From Arthrobacter mangrovi (lineage in GTDB: Bacteria; Actinomycetota; Actinomycetes; Actinomycetales; Micrococcaceae): a stretch of 64,000 nt of DNA. Positions 1 through 8,407 of this stretch are shown in pieces. The position numbers were made by a program, and so were the translations under genes. The stretch spans positions 310,001 through 374,000 of the forward strand of contig NZ_BRVS01000005.1 in assembly GCF_026011795.1 (NCBI RefSeq), written 5' to 3'. The notes under the pieces are model-generated. The model saw only the letters and a list, made by a program, of their open reading frames with translations. It did not search any database and was not told the origin of the DNA. Within the stretch, counting starts at the first letter, position 1. Each line of letters starts with the position of its first letter.

Positions 1-472
1 GGTCCGGCAGCCATCCCTCTTCCTCCACACAGAGGTAGTGGACGGGATGGCCGCCGGCGAGGCTGACGGAGGCGGTCCACAGCGGGTAGTCCGGCGCCGG
101 GATCAGCACCTCGTCGCCGTTGTTGAGCAGCGCCTGCAGGCTCATCGTGATGAGTTCGCTGACCCCGTTGCCCAGGTAGACGTCGTCGACGCCGATCTCC
201 TGGATCCCGCGGGTCTGGTAGTACTGCGACACCGCCGTGCGGGCCGAGAAGATGCCGCGCGAATCGCTGTAGCCCTGCGCATTCGGAAGGTTCCGGATCA
301 TGTCCACGAGGATCGCGTCCGGCGCCTCGAAGCCGAACGGCGCGGGGTTGCCGATGTTCAGCTTCAGGATCCGGTGTCCCTCCGACTCCATCCGCTGGGC
401 ATGCTCAAGCAGCGGGCCTCGGATGTCGTAGAGGACGTTATGGAGCTTGTTGGACTGCTTGAACTCGGCCAT
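1..472 (-). CDS. alaA: Alanine/aspartate-type PLP aminotransferase, AlaA-like (partial, 5' part)
   Basis: N-terminal 157 codons of a class I/II pyridoxal-phosphate aminotransferase; the rest lies beyond the left edge. The protein matches AlaA (glutamate-pyruvate aminotransferase) from memory almost motif by motif: SNKLHNVLYDIRGP near residue 7, LKLNIGNPAPFGFEAPD around 37-53, NLPNAQGYSDSRG, YLGNGVSELI and IPAPDYPLWTASVSL. The PLP lysine is not in the window. The family converts pyruvate plus glutamate to alanine plus 2-oxoglutarate in the cytoplasm. The ATG start at 472 gives the usual AlaA N-terminus. It lies 27 bp downstream of the OpuC-type binding-protein gene on the same strand. The family is sure; the exact substrate is inferred. 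Confidence 0.85.
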   Translation of the reverse strand, partial: MAEFKQSNKLHNVLYDIRGPLLEHAQRMESEGHRILKLNIGNPAPFGFEAPDAILVDMIRNLPNAQGYSDSRGIFSARTAVSQYYQTRGIQEIGVDDVYLGNGVSELITMSLQALLNNGDEVLIPAPDYPLWTASVSLAGGHPVHYLCVEEEGWLPD

Positions 473-499
473 TCAAGAATCTTCGCATACTGCCTGCAG

Positions 500-1453
500 T
501 TACTCCGCGAATCCCTTTTCCTTCAGCCAGTCCGCGGCGGCATCCTCCGCGTTGCGCTTCTCGTCGCCGCTGACCTGCCGGTTCAAGTCGATGAGGTCCT
601 CCGTGGTGAGCGCGGCCGACACCTTGTTGAGCACATCCGCGGCTTCCTTGCCCACCGAGTCGGAGGACACCAGCGGCAGCACCTGCTGGGCGATGAAGTT
701 GTTCTTCGGGTCCTCCAGCACCACCAGGTCGTTGTCCTCGATGGAGGGCGTGGTCGTGTAGATGTCGGCGACCTGGATCTCGTCCGTGATCAGCGCCTTC
801 ACGGTGGCGGGACCGCCGCCGTCGTTAATGGGCTCGAAGGACTTGGGCTCGCAGCCGTAATTCTCCTTGAGCCCCTTCAACCCGTACTCACGCTCGGCGA
901 ACTCCGGGTTGGCGCCGAGCACCAGGTCCTTGCACACCGGCCCCATATCCTCGATGGAGGTCAGCTTGTATTTCTCCGCCGTGGCCTTGGTGACGACCAT
1001 CGCGTCCTTGCTCTCGGCCGGCGCCGGTTCAAGGACCCCCAGCCCCTCCGGCAGCGCGGCGGGAAGGGCATCCTTGATCTCGCCGGCTGAGGCAGCCGTC
1101 GCCTCGGGATCCACCGCCAGCAGCAGGTTTCCGCTGTAGTCCGGAACCACGTCCACAGAGCCTTCTTCGACGGCCTTGAGGTAGACCTCGCGCGAGCCGA
1201 TGCCGGGCTTCGTGCTGGCCTGGATTCCTGCCGCGTTGAGCGCACCGGCGTAGAGTTCGCCGATGATCTGGCTCTCCGGGAAGTTGGCCGAGCCCACCAG
1301 CAGCGGGCCCGCGGCACCCGAGCTGGCGGCGGGGCCCGAGGCGTCTTCTTCCAGCGGGTTGGAGCCGCCGCCGCAGGCGCTCAGCGTCAGGGCCAGGGCG
1401 GACGCTGCGGCAGCCGTCACGATGCTGCGGCGGACCGGGAACAGGTTCTTCAT
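500..1453 (-). CDS. Glycine betaine/choline-type ABC transporter substrate-binding lipoprotein (OpuCC/OsmF-like)
   Basis: 317 residues. A lipoprotein signal ends in LSAC with the lipidated cysteine at about residue 27. The mature part has the quaternary-amine-binding (OpuAC) family hallmarks GSANFPESQIIGELYAGAL, a VDVVPDYSGNLL segment and IYTTTPSIEDNDLVVLEDP. It captures a compatible solute such as glycine betaine, choline or carnitine outside the membrane and passes it to the two permeases encoded just upstream. The ATG at 1453 follows AAAGGAG. It is the last gene of the four-gene ATPase-permease-permease-binding protein operon. The ligand cannot be read from sequence alone. Confidence 0.9.
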   Translation of the reverse strand: MKNLFPVRRSIVTAAAASALALTLSACGGGSNPLEEDASGPAASSGAAGPLLVGSANFPESQIIGELYAGALNAAGIQASTKPGIGSREVYLKAVEEGSVDVVPDYSGNLLLAVDPEATAASAGEIKDALPAALPEGLGVLEPAPAESKDAMVVTKATAEKYKLTSIEDMGPVCKDLVLGANPEFAEREYGLKGLKENYGCEPKSFEPINDGGGPATVKALITDEIQVADIYTTTPSIEDNDLVVLEDPKNNFIAQQVLPLVSSDSVGKEAADVLNKVSAALTTEDLIDLNRQVSGDEKRNAEDAAADWLKEKGFAE

Positions 1454-1462
1454 GCTTCTCCT

Positions 1463-2182
1463 TTAACTGCCGCCTTGGACGGCGCCAACGGTTGGTGTTC
1501 GACGCCGCTGCCGGTGCGGGCGGTCGGCCAGCCCGGGCGAAACGGCGAATTTCTGCGCGAGGGCGAGGAGCCCGTCGACGACCAGGGCCAGCAGCGCAAT
1601 CAGGATCGCGCCGCCGAACATGCGGACCGGGTCGCTGACGGCCAGGCCATCGATCAGGAACCGGCCCAGACCGCCGAGGTTGATGTAGGCGACGACGGCG
1701 ACCGTGGCTATCACCTGCAGCACCGCCGCGCGCACTCCGCCGAGCAGCACCGGCAGGGCGTTCGGCAGTTCGACCTTCGCCAGCACCTGCCATTCGGTCA
1801 TGCCCATCGCCCGCGCGGCATCCACGAGCGTCCGATCCACTGCGGCGATCCCGGAGTAGGATCCGGCGAGCAGGGGCGGGATCGTCAGGATGACCAGCGC
1901 CCAGATGGGCGGCATGAGTCCGAGCCCCAGCAGGATGACGAACAGCGTCAGCAGGCCGAGCGTCGGCAGGGCGCGCAGCGCGCTCGCAACGCTAACGACG
2001 GCGATGCGTCCTTTTCCGGTGTGGCCCACGTACAGGCCGATCGGCAATGCGATCGCCGTGGCAATCAGCAGGGTCAGGACGGTGTAGCCCAGATGCTCGG
2101 CGAGGCGCGCCGGGATGCCGGCAGGACCGCTCCACTGGGCCGGATCCGCGAACCACGCGGTGACCTCTGCGAAGATGTTCAT
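1463..2182 (-). CDS. OpuC-type ABC transporter permease
   Basis: 239 residues starting at MNIFAEVTAWF. It is a BPD-type permease with about five to six membrane helices and the cytoplasmic EAA loop DAARAMGMTEWQVLAKVELP, which docks on the ATPase. The upstream in-frame extension to 2284 lacks permease-like sequence, so the ATG at 2182 is preferred. That ATG overlaps the stop of the preceding permease gene in an ATGA, as expected for translational coupling. It forms the membrane channel with the other permease. Confidence 0.9.
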   Translation of the reverse strand: MNIFAEVTAWFADPAQWSGPAGIPARLAEHLGYTVLTLLIATAIALPIGLYVGHTGKGRIAVVSVASALRALPTLGLLTLFVILLGLGLMPPIWALVILTIPPLLAGSYSGIAAVDRTLVDAARAMGMTEWQVLAKVELPNALPVLLGGVRAAVLQVIATVAVVAYINLGGLGRFLIDGLAVSDPVRMFGGAILIALLALVVDGLLALAQKFAVSPGLADRPHRQRRRTPTVGAVQGGS

Positions 2183-2901
2183 GGCAGGACCGCCGCCTCT
2201 GCCGGGTCCGGCCGCTCCCCCGCGGACGGGCGCGTAGCGAAGCCGCCGCCCCCGGGAGGCTGCTTGGAGCCGGCACGGAGCCAAGGCGTCAGTATGCGCT
2301 CGATGGCGACGATGATCAGGTCCATCACCACGGCCAGCAGCAGCGTCAGCACGATCCCGACGACGATCTCGGTGACGAAAAACCGCAGGAGCCCGTCAGT
2401 GAAGAGGGTGCCGAGGTTGCGGACGCCGATCAGCGCGCCGACGCTGGCCAGCGAAATGTTGCTCACCGACACCACCCGCAGCCCGGCGAAGAGCACCGGC
2501 AGCGCCAGCGGCAGGTCCACGCCGAAGAAGCGCCGCAGCGGGCGGTACCCCATGGCCACCGCGGCCTGCCGAACGCCGTCGTCAATGGACTCGAGGGCGT
2601 CGACGACGGACCGCACCAGCAGCGCCACCGCGTAGATGGTCAGCGCGACAATCAGGTTCAGCGGGTCGAGGATCCGTGTGCCCAGCACGAAGGGCAGCAG
2701 CACGAAGAGTGCGAGCGACGGAATCGTATAGAGCACCGAACTGACCGACAGGATCGCCCCGCGGATCGGCCGCAGCCGCCAGGCCACGTAGCCCAGCGGG
2801 AGGGCCAGCAGCAGGCCCAGCAGCAGCGGCAGCACGGCCTGGATCCAGTGCAGCCAGGTGAGCTCCAGAACGAAGGGCAGGTTGGCCTGCAGCCACGCCA
2901 T
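2179..2901 (-). CDS. OpuC-type ABC transporter permease (second subunit)
   Basis: 240 residues from MAWLQANLPFVLELTWLHW. It has several hydrophobic helices and the EAA-like loop RQAAVAMGYRPLRRFFGVDLP typical of glycine-betaine permeases. It is the partner of the downstream permease, with which it overlaps by 4 bp. Its start lies one base before the stop of the ATPase gene, so the three are tightly coupled. A longer reading frame to 3294 runs antiparallel through the ATPase gene and is not supported. Confidence 0.9.
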   Translation of the reverse strand: MAWLQANLPFVLELTWLHWIQAVLPLLLGLLLALPLGYVAWRLRPIRGAILSVSSVLYTIPSLALFVLLPFVLGTRILDPLNLIVALTIYAVALLVRSVVDALESIDDGVRQAAVAMGYRPLRRFFGVDLPLALPVLFAGLRVVSVSNISLASVGALIGVRNLGTLFTDGLLRFFVTEIVVGIVLTLLLAVVMDLIIVAIERILTPWLRAGSKQPPGGGGFATRPSAGERPDPAEAAVLP

Positions 2902-2902
2902 G

Positions 2903-4009
2903 TCAGCCGCTCCTGCCCGCTTCGAGCCGCTTGAGCACGTCCTCGGCATCGACCAGGCCGGCCACCCTGCCCTGGCCGTCCACGGCGACGCCGCGCCCCG
3001 AGGGGGATGACAACGTCGCATCCAGTGCCTGCCGCAGCGACGACCCCAAGGTGAACAGCGAGCCGCCGACCAGCAGCCGGTCCGGGGACCGCTCCCCGGG
3101 AGGCAGCCAGCCTGCCGGGGCGCCGCCGTCGTCCACGATGAGCAGCCACACGCCGCCCGGCGCGTCCCCGAGCGTCGCCAGGGTGGCTGTGGCGGCCGAA
3201 TGCAGCGGCAGCTCGCCCGCCTCGCGGAAGGAGAGCGAGCGGAACCCCCGGTCGCGCCCGACAAAGCCCGCGACGAAGTCGTCCACCGGGGCACGCAGCA
3301 GCTCCTCCGGCGGGGCGTACTGGGCCAGCCGGCCGCCCGTGGCGAACACGGCCACCTTGTCGCCGAGCAGCGTCGCCTCGTCGATGTCGTGGGTGACGAA
3401 CACGATGGTCTTGGCCAGCTGCTGCTGCAGGCGCAGCAGTTCCTGCTGCAGTTCGGCGCGGACCACCGGGTCCACGGCGCTGAACGGCTCGTCCATCAGC
3501 AGGATGGGCGGATCCGCGGCGAGCGCCCGGGCCACGCCGACACGCTGCTGCTGCCCGCCGGAGAGCTGCGAAGGATACCGGGAGCCGAGTGCGGCGGGCA
3601 GGCCCACTGTTTCAAGCAGTTCCTGCGCGCGGACCCGGGTCTCACGCTTGGAGGCACCGTTGAGCCGCGGGACGGTGGCAATGTTGTCCAGCACCGTGCG
3701 GTGCGGCAGCAGGCCGGCCGACTGCAGCACGTACCCCATGGAACGGCGCAGCTTGGCCGGCGCCTGCCCGGCTATGTCCTTCCCGTCCACCAGCACGGTG
3801 CCCGAGGTGGGTTCGACCATGCGGTTGATCATCCGCAGCGAGGTCGTCTTGCCGCAGCCGGAGGGGCCGACGAAGACGGTGATCGCGCCGCGGTCCAGGT
3901 CCAGCGTCAGATTGTCGACGGCGGGGTTCCCGGCGGCGTAGCTCTTGGTCACGTTGCGGAAGCTGACCATAGGGTCGGCGGCCGCCGAACGCCCGCGGGG
4001 CTCTTCCAT
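2903..4009 (-). CDS. OpuC-type ABC transporter ATP-binding protein with C-terminal CBS-like region
   Basis: 368 residues from the ATG at 4009, which follows GGAGGGAGCC at good spacing; an in-frame ATG at 4048 has a poorer context. It shows Walker A GPSGCGKT (about 48-55), the Q-loop region MGYVLQSAGLLPHRT, signature LSGGQQQRVGVARAL, Walker B ILLMDEPFSAVDP and the H-loop VTHDIDEA. The C-terminal part, ending with VDGQGRVAGLVDAEDVLKRLE, looks like a CBS-type osmosensory module, as in ProV/OpuCA. It energises uptake of compatible solutes and is the first gene of its operon. Confidence 0.9.
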   Translation of the reverse strand: MEEPRGRSAAADPMVSFRNVTKSYAAGNPAVDNLTLDLDRGAITVFVGPSGCGKTTSLRMINRMVEPTSGTVLVDGKDIAGQAPAKLRRSMGYVLQSAGLLPHRTVLDNIATVPRLNGASKRETRVRAQELLETVGLPAALGSRYPSQLSGGQQQRVGVARALAADPPILLMDEPFSAVDPVVRAELQQELLRLQQQLAKTIVFVTHDIDEATLLGDKVAVFATGGRLAQYAPPEELLRAPVDDFVAGFVGRDRGFRSLSFREAGELPLHSAATATLATLGDAPGGVWLLIVDDGGAPAGWLPPGERSPDRLLVGGSLFTLGSSLRQALDATLSSPSGRGVAVDGQGRVAGLVDAEDVLKRLEAGRSG

Positions 4010-4122
4010 GCGGGGCTCCCTCCGGGCTCTGTCAGGCAGGACTGCCATCGCGGTCTCGGGCAGGTGGGGCCCGATGGTCCAAAACTGTGCCGGCCCTGGG
4101 GCCGGGTGGAACTCTTGGACCG

Positions 4123-4151
4123 AGTCTAATCACATCCCGGGGGCTGCAACA
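4123..4151 (-). promoter_or_regulatory. Possible promoter of the OpuC-type operon
   Basis: On the minus strand TGTTGC (4151-4146) and TAGACT (4128-4123) are separated by 17 bp, about 115 bp upstream of the ATPase start at 4009. The -10 match is fair and the -35 weak. Inferred from pattern only. Confidence 0.3.
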
Positions 4152-4174
4152 CATTCCGGGGCACGGCCGTGTCC

Positions 4175-4606
4175 TCAGGTATTCTCCGAGCCCAGGAGGC
4201 GAAGGCCTTCGTCGACGAGGTCGAGCCGGTCGAGCGCGGCCACCTCCTCCAGCGCGAACCAGCGCGCCTCGTCGGTGGAACCGTCCAGTTCGTGGGCCAG
4301 TTCACCGCCGGTGACGGTGGCCGAATAGATGATCCGCAGGGCATGCAGCGGCCGGCCGGCCCCATGCAGCCGGCGCTCCGCGGGGATGAATTTGCTGTCA
4401 ACGCCGAGGAGCCGGCCGAGTTCGGCGGTGTAGCCGGTCTCCTCCGCGATTTCGCGCACCGCCGCCGAGGGTGCGTCCTCTCCGAGCTCCAGGCCGCCGC
4501 CGGGCAGCGTCCAGCGAGGGATCCCCGACTCCGTCCAGCGGGCGAGCAGGACCGCGCCGTCCCTGACGATCACGCCATAGGCGCCGACCCGGGTGTCAAA
4601 GTTCAT
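4175..4606 (-). CDS. Nudix hydrolase
   Basis: 143 residues from MNFDTRVGAYGVIVRDG. The complete Nudix box (G-x5-E-x7-REIAEETGY) spans residues 37-59, with the metal-binding REIAEE core intact. Nudix enzymes hydrolyse nucleoside diphosphates linked to another moiety; the substrate here is unknown. An in-frame extension to 4750 is Arg/Pro-rich and looks non-coding, so the ATG at 4606 is chosen. It is transcribed in the same direction as the OpuC-type operon, about 165 bp upstream of it. Confidence 0.85.
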   Translation of the reverse strand: MNFDTRVGAYGVIVRDGAVLLARWTESGIPRWTLPGGGLELGEDAPSAAVREIAEETGYTAELGRLLGVDSKFIPAERRLHGAGRPLHALRIIYSATVTGGELAHELDGSTDEARWFALEEVAALDRLDLVDEGLRLLGSENT

Positions 4607-4748
4607 GAGGATCAGTCTAGGGCGCACGGCCCGGCCGGCCGCGCACAGCAGTGCCCGCCACGGAGCATTCGGCCGGTCGGGCGGGGCGCTCGGCCGGCCG
4701 CCCCGCGGCACATTGCGCGGCTCCTCCGCGGCGACTACAACTGGAACC

Positions 4749-6524
4749 ATGGGGATCAGGCCAGCAAGGCATCGTGCGGAGCCCGCCCCGCCGGATTGGA
4801 GTTTGGCGCTGCCCGCGACAGAGCGCCGGCTGCTGGACGTCCTGGCCGGGGCGGGGCCGGACCCGGCGGCGGTTCCGGCCAGCGCCCGCGACTGCCTCGA
4901 CCGCGCGTACGAGGCAGCCTACGCGGAGGACAACCACGGAGCGATGCTGCTGGCCCAGATGGGGCTCGATAAGGCCGGCGAAAATGAGGCCGACGTCGTG
5001 CTTGCCTTGTATTCAGTGATGATCGCCGTCGCTCAGATCCAGGGCGACCAGGACAAGGCCGAAGAGTACCTGCAGGCGCGCATCGCCACGCTGCGCAGGA
5101 CCGGCCGCTCGCTCCAGGCAGGGGTCGAGGCGGACCTGGGCACGGTCCTGTTCCGCGAGGCGACGGAGCCGGAGCTGCCGGTGCTGGAGGCGGCGCTGGA
5201 GGAACTCGTTGCGGACAAGGCGGGCCCTGGGGTGATCGCCGACGTCAAACTGGCTGTCGCCGTCGCCCTTTCACAGCAGGGAGCGCGGCCGCGGGCGCTG
5301 GAACTGCTGGAGCAGGCCGTCGACGGATACGCTGCGGGCGACCGGACCGACAGCATGGCGGGGGCCCTCATGTACCTCGCCCACACTTACCTGCAGGCCG
5401 AACATCCGCGCCGCGCCATCGCGGCGGCGGACCGGCTGCTGTCCCTGCCGGCCAACCGCGCCCTGGCCGCGTCGATGTGGCTGCTGAAGGCCAACCTCGC
5501 AAGCACCGGGGAGCATGTCGAAGACGCCATCGAATACGCACTGACCGCCCTGGAGCTATACGCGGCCTGCGGGGTCCGCAAGGGCGCGGTGTCGGCCGCG
5601 GTCGTGGTGGCGCAGCTCTGCGCGGCCGCCGGCGACGACGAGAGCTCGGTGCTGGCCTGGCGCGCCGCCGTCCAGCAGGCCGAACGCGGCGAGGTGCGCG
5701 AGGAGTCCACGCTCCGCCTGGCTTTGGGCAACCAGCTGCTGGAGGCAGAGGAGTACGAACTGGCCGTTGCGGTGCTGTCCAAGCTGCTCCAGCGGCAGCG
5801 GCTGGCGGCGGCACCGCCCTCGGAAGTGGCGCGGACGCTGATGAGCCTGGGGCATGCGCACCGGCACGCGGAGCGCACGGCCGAGGCGCTGGACAGCTGG
5901 CGGAAGGCAGTTGCCGCCTTCAACCGGGCAGGCGAATTCGGCGAAGCCGCCAGGTCGCTGCTGGCCATCGGGACGCTGCTCTCCCGCGAGGACCGCGACG
6001 CGGACGCCATCGTCTGCTTCGAAGCCGCGGTCGCGGCCGCCCGCAAGGAAACCGAGGACGCCGCCGTGCTGCCGCAGGCTCTGCACGCCCTGGGCCACGC
6101 GCTGTGCGAAGCCGGCGATCCGGACGGCATCACGCAGCTGGACGAAGCCATCCGGCTGGCAAGGGACTACGGGGCCCACTGGTACGAGGCCGACTACAGC
6201 GACACGCGCGCCCGGGGCCTGTGGGCCCTGGATCACGGTCCCGCGGCCGTATCCGCGGCCCTGCAGGCGGCGGACCTGTATTCGGCAGCCGACGACGCGG
6301 CCTCCGCCGGCAACGCCGAACTGTTCGCGGCGCACATCCTCTCCGAGCTGGACCGCCCGGGCGACGCCGTCCCCATGTACCGCATGGTGCTCGACCAGCC
6401 CGGCATCAGCCGGATGCTGCTGGTTGCCGCAAACCTGGGGCTAGCGGCCGCCCTGGACAGCCTGGGCCGCAAGAACGAGGCCAAGCAGGCCCGGCAGGCG
6501 GCAGAAGAGGCCGCCGAGGAGTAG
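4749..6524 (+). CDS. TPR-repeat protein of unknown function
   Basis: 591 residues from MGIRPARHRAEP. Nearly the whole chain is alpha-helical and built of degenerate tetratricopeptide repeats, for example AMLLAQMGLDKAGE, ALELLEQAVDGYAAG, ARTLMSLGHAHRHAERTAEALDSW and VLPQALHALGHALCEAGD. There is no signal peptide or membrane helix, so it is probably cytoplasmic. TPR arrays mediate protein-protein contacts; no partner is visible. An in-frame ATG at 4593 exists but the sequence between is low-complexity and overlaps the start of the divergent Nudix gene. I do not recognise a named family. Confidence 0.8.
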   Translation: MGIRPARHRAEPAPPDWSLALPATERRLLDVLAGAGPDPAAVPASARDCLDRAYEAAYAEDNHGAMLLAQMGLDKAGENEADVVLALYSVMIAVAQIQGDQDKAEEYLQARIATLRRTGRSLQAGVEADLGTVLFREATEPELPVLEAALEELVADKAGPGVIADVKLAVAVALSQQGARPRALELLEQAVDGYAAGDRTDSMAGALMYLAHTYLQAEHPRRAIAAADRLLSLPANRALAASMWLLKANLASTGEHVEDAIEYALTALELYAACGVRKGAVSAAVVVAQLCAAAGDDESSVLAWRAAVQQAERGEVREESTLRLALGNQLLEAEEYELAVAVLSKLLQRQRLAAAPPSEVARTLMSLGHAHRHAERTAEALDSWRKAVAAFNRAGEFGEAARSLLAIGTLLSREDRDADAIVCFEAAVAAARKETEDAAVLPQALHALGHALCEAGDPDGITQLDEAIRLARDYGAHWYEADYSDTRARGLWALDHGPAAVSAALQAADLYSAADDAASAGNAELFAAHILSELDRPGDAVPMYRMVLDQPGISRMLLVAANLGLAAALDSLGRKNEAKQARQAAEEAAEE

Positions 6525-6531
6525 GCCGGCT

Positions 6532-6563
6532 CTCATCTTCATCTCATTTTCGGCTTGGATAAT
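6532..6563 (+). promoter_or_regulatory. Tandem 11-bp direct repeats and -10 box of a probable leaderless, response-regulator-controlled promoter
   Basis: CTCATCTTCAT (6532-6542) is followed head-to-tail by CTCATTTTCGG (6543-6553), 8 of 11 identical with an 11-bp period, the spacing usual for OmpR-family dimers. A -10-like GATAAT sits at 6558-6563, six bases before the ATG at 6570, so the repeats cover the -35 region and the message may be leaderless. The OmpR-type regulator encoded at 8404-9072 is the obvious candidate binder (inference). Confidence 0.55.
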
Positions 6564-6569
6564 CGTGGC

Positions 6570-6944
6570 ATGCAGCGAGCCACCCTCCGATACACGCTCA
6601 TCGGCCTGGCCGTCGTGCTGGGCATGGGCCTGGCCGGTTATGCCGTGGCGAGCACCTTCAAGGAGCCTGGTTCTTCCGACCTCGGCCCCTCCATCGTGTT
6701 CACGCCCTCGCCCGCGGCCAGCGAACCGCGGAAGTCCGCCCCGGACCAGGGCGCCGGGCCCGTGCCCGAGCCGAAGGAGACGTCGGCACCGCCCAAGCCC
6801 GCGCCGGACAAGACTGCGGCAACGTCCCCGCCCGCACCGGCACCCGTCCCGGTCCAGCCGGCGCCGCCCGTGGAATACGACAATGACGACGAGGATGACG
6901 ATGCCGCTGAACCCGACGAGGACGATGACGGCATCGATGACTAG
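6570..6944 (+). CDS. Small membrane-anchored or exported protein with Pro-rich linker and acidic tail
   Basis: 124 residues. One N-terminal hydrophobic helix (about residues 7-27, YTLIGLAVVLGMGLAGYAVA) is followed by a Pro/Ala/Lys linker and a C-terminus that is almost all Asp/Glu (NDDEDDDAAEPDEDDDGIDD). The acidic tail would sit outside the membrane and could bind cations. It precedes the histidine kinase by 20 bp and is probably co-transcribed with the two-component genes. A TTG at 6555 is an alternative start, but it overlaps the likely -10 box, so the ATG at 6570 is preferred. No named family recognised. Confidence 0.7.
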   Translation: MQRATLRYTLIGLAVVLGMGLAGYAVASTFKEPGSSDLGPSIVFTPSPAASEPRKSAPDQGAGPVPEPKETSAPPKPAPDKTAATSPPAPAPVPVQPAPPVEYDNDDEDDDAAEPDEDDDGIDD

Positions 6945-6964
6945 ACTTTCTCCGGTGGGGCCCG

Positions 6965-8407
6965 ATGCGATTGTTTAGCCGGCCCGGCGGGCTCTCCGTA
7001 CGGACGCGTGTCCTGGCCGCCGTCGTCGCACTCTCCGCGCTTGGCCTGGCGGCCGCCGGCGGCGTTGCTCTCGGACTGCAGCGCGGCGAGATCACCCAGA
7101 ACATCGACGACTCGTTGCGCCGGTCGGTCGAGGAATTCAATACCCTCGCTGAAATCGGCGTGGACCCGGACACGGGCCGCGATTTCACCGAGGCAGCGCA
7201 GCTTGTGCGTACGGCGATGGCCCGCACGTCGCCGGCTGCCAACGAAGGCATGGTCGGCATCGTGGACGGCCGCGTCCAGCTCGCCGCAAGTTCCGCGGTT
7301 CCGCTGCGGCTGGAACAGGACGCGCAGCTTATGGAGCGGATCCTGGCGATGCCGCCGGGCGACCGCATCCAGCTCAGCTCGGTCGAGACCGAGCAGACGA
7401 CCTACCGCGTGGTGACGGTGCCGGTCCAGCTCTCCTCCGATCCGGCCCAGAGCACTTTCGTGCTGGCCTTCGACTACGAGGCGGAGCTGGAGGAGCTGAA
7501 CGGCATCTTCCGCACCTACGGGCTGATTGCGCTGATCGCGCTGATCCTGATTGCCGGGGTCGGCTGGCTCGTCGCCGGCAGGCTCCTGGCCCCGGTACGG
7601 CTGGTGCGGGAGACGGCGCAGAAGATCACGGAGACCGACCTGTCGCTTCGGATCCCGGTGGGCGGCAACGACGATCTCTCGGAACTCTCCCGGACCTTCA
7701 ACGAAATGCTGGACCGGCTGCAGACCTCGATGACGGCGCAGCGGCAGCTGCTGGACGACGTGGGGCACGAACTGCGGACGCCGATCACCATCGTGCAGGG
7801 CCACCTCGAACTGCAGGACCCCGGCGATGCCGCGGACGTCGAATCCGTCCGTTCCATCGCCCTCGACGAACTGGACCGGATGCGGCTGCTGGTCGACGAC
7901 CTGGTGACGCTGGCGGCGGCCGACCGGCCGGAGTTTGCCACCCGGCGCCCGCTGGAGGTCGGCCGGCTGACCGACGACGTGCTGGACAAGGCGCGTTCCC
8001 TCGGCGACCGCTGCTGGAGCGTGGATGCCCGGGCGGAGGAATGCTGGCCGCTGGACCCGAACCGCATCACCCAGGCCTGGCTGCAGCTCGCGGTCAACGC
8101 CGTGAAGTTCTCCGCCCCGGGTTCGCGGATTGCCCTGGGGTCGCGCAGCGCGCAGGGCGAGCTGCGCCTGTGGGTCCGTGACGAAGGCGCGGGCATCGCG
8201 CCCGAGGACCAGAAACGGATTTTCGAGCGGTTCGCCCGCGGCGCCAACAGCACCCGCGCGGAGGGATCCGGTCTCGGACTGCCGATCGTCAGCGCCATCG
8301 CCGCGGCGCACGGCGGCCGGGTGGAGCTCGCCTCGGCGCCGGGCCGCGGTTCCACCTTCACCATCGTCATCGCAGAGCAGCAACCCGAGCAGGAGGAGGC
8401 AGCGTGA
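6965..8407 (+). CDS. Sensor histidine kinase
   Basis: 480 residues. Transmembrane helix 1 lies at about 15-38, an extracytoplasmic sensor of about 145 residues follows, then helix 2 near 184-204 and a HAMP linker (LAPVRLVRETAQKITETDL). The HisKA domain carries the phospho-acceptor His268 in DDVGHELRTPITI. The HATPase domain has N box QLAVNAVKFS, G1 DEGAGIAPED and G2 GSGLGLPIV. All catalytic motifs are intact. It phosphorylates the regulator whose GTG start overlaps its stop by 4 bp. The signal is unknown; the acidic protein encoded just upstream may belong to the same circuit. Confidence 0.93.
   Translation: MRLFSRPGGLSVRTRVLAAVVALSALGLAAAGGVALGLQRGEITQNIDDSLRRSVEEFNTLAEIGVDPDTGRDFTEAAQLVRTAMARTSPAANEGMVGIVDGRVQLAASSAVPLRLEQDAQLMERILAMPPGDRIQLSSVETEQTTYRVVTVPVQLSSDPAQSTFVLAFDYEAELEELNGIFRTYGLIALIALILIAGVGWLVAGRLLAPVRLVRETAQKITETDLSLRIPVGGNDDLSELSRTFNEMLDRLQTSMTAQRQLLDDVGHELRTPITIVQGHLELQDPGDAADVESVRSIALDELDRMRLLVDDLVTLAAADRPEFATRRPLEVGRLTDDVLDKARSLGDRCWSVDARAEECWPLDPNRITQAWLQLAVNAVKFSAPGSRIALGSRSAQGELRLWVRDEGAGIAPEDQKRIFERFARGANSTRAEGSGLGLPIVSAIAAAHGGRVELASAPGRGSTFTIVIAEQQPEQEEAA

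Noticed and set aside
2179-3294. Long N-terminal extension of the second OpuC-type permease
   Set aside because: The extra residues overlap the ATPase gene in another frame and are Arg/Ser/Pro-rich; the ATG at 2901 gives a normal permease N-terminus.
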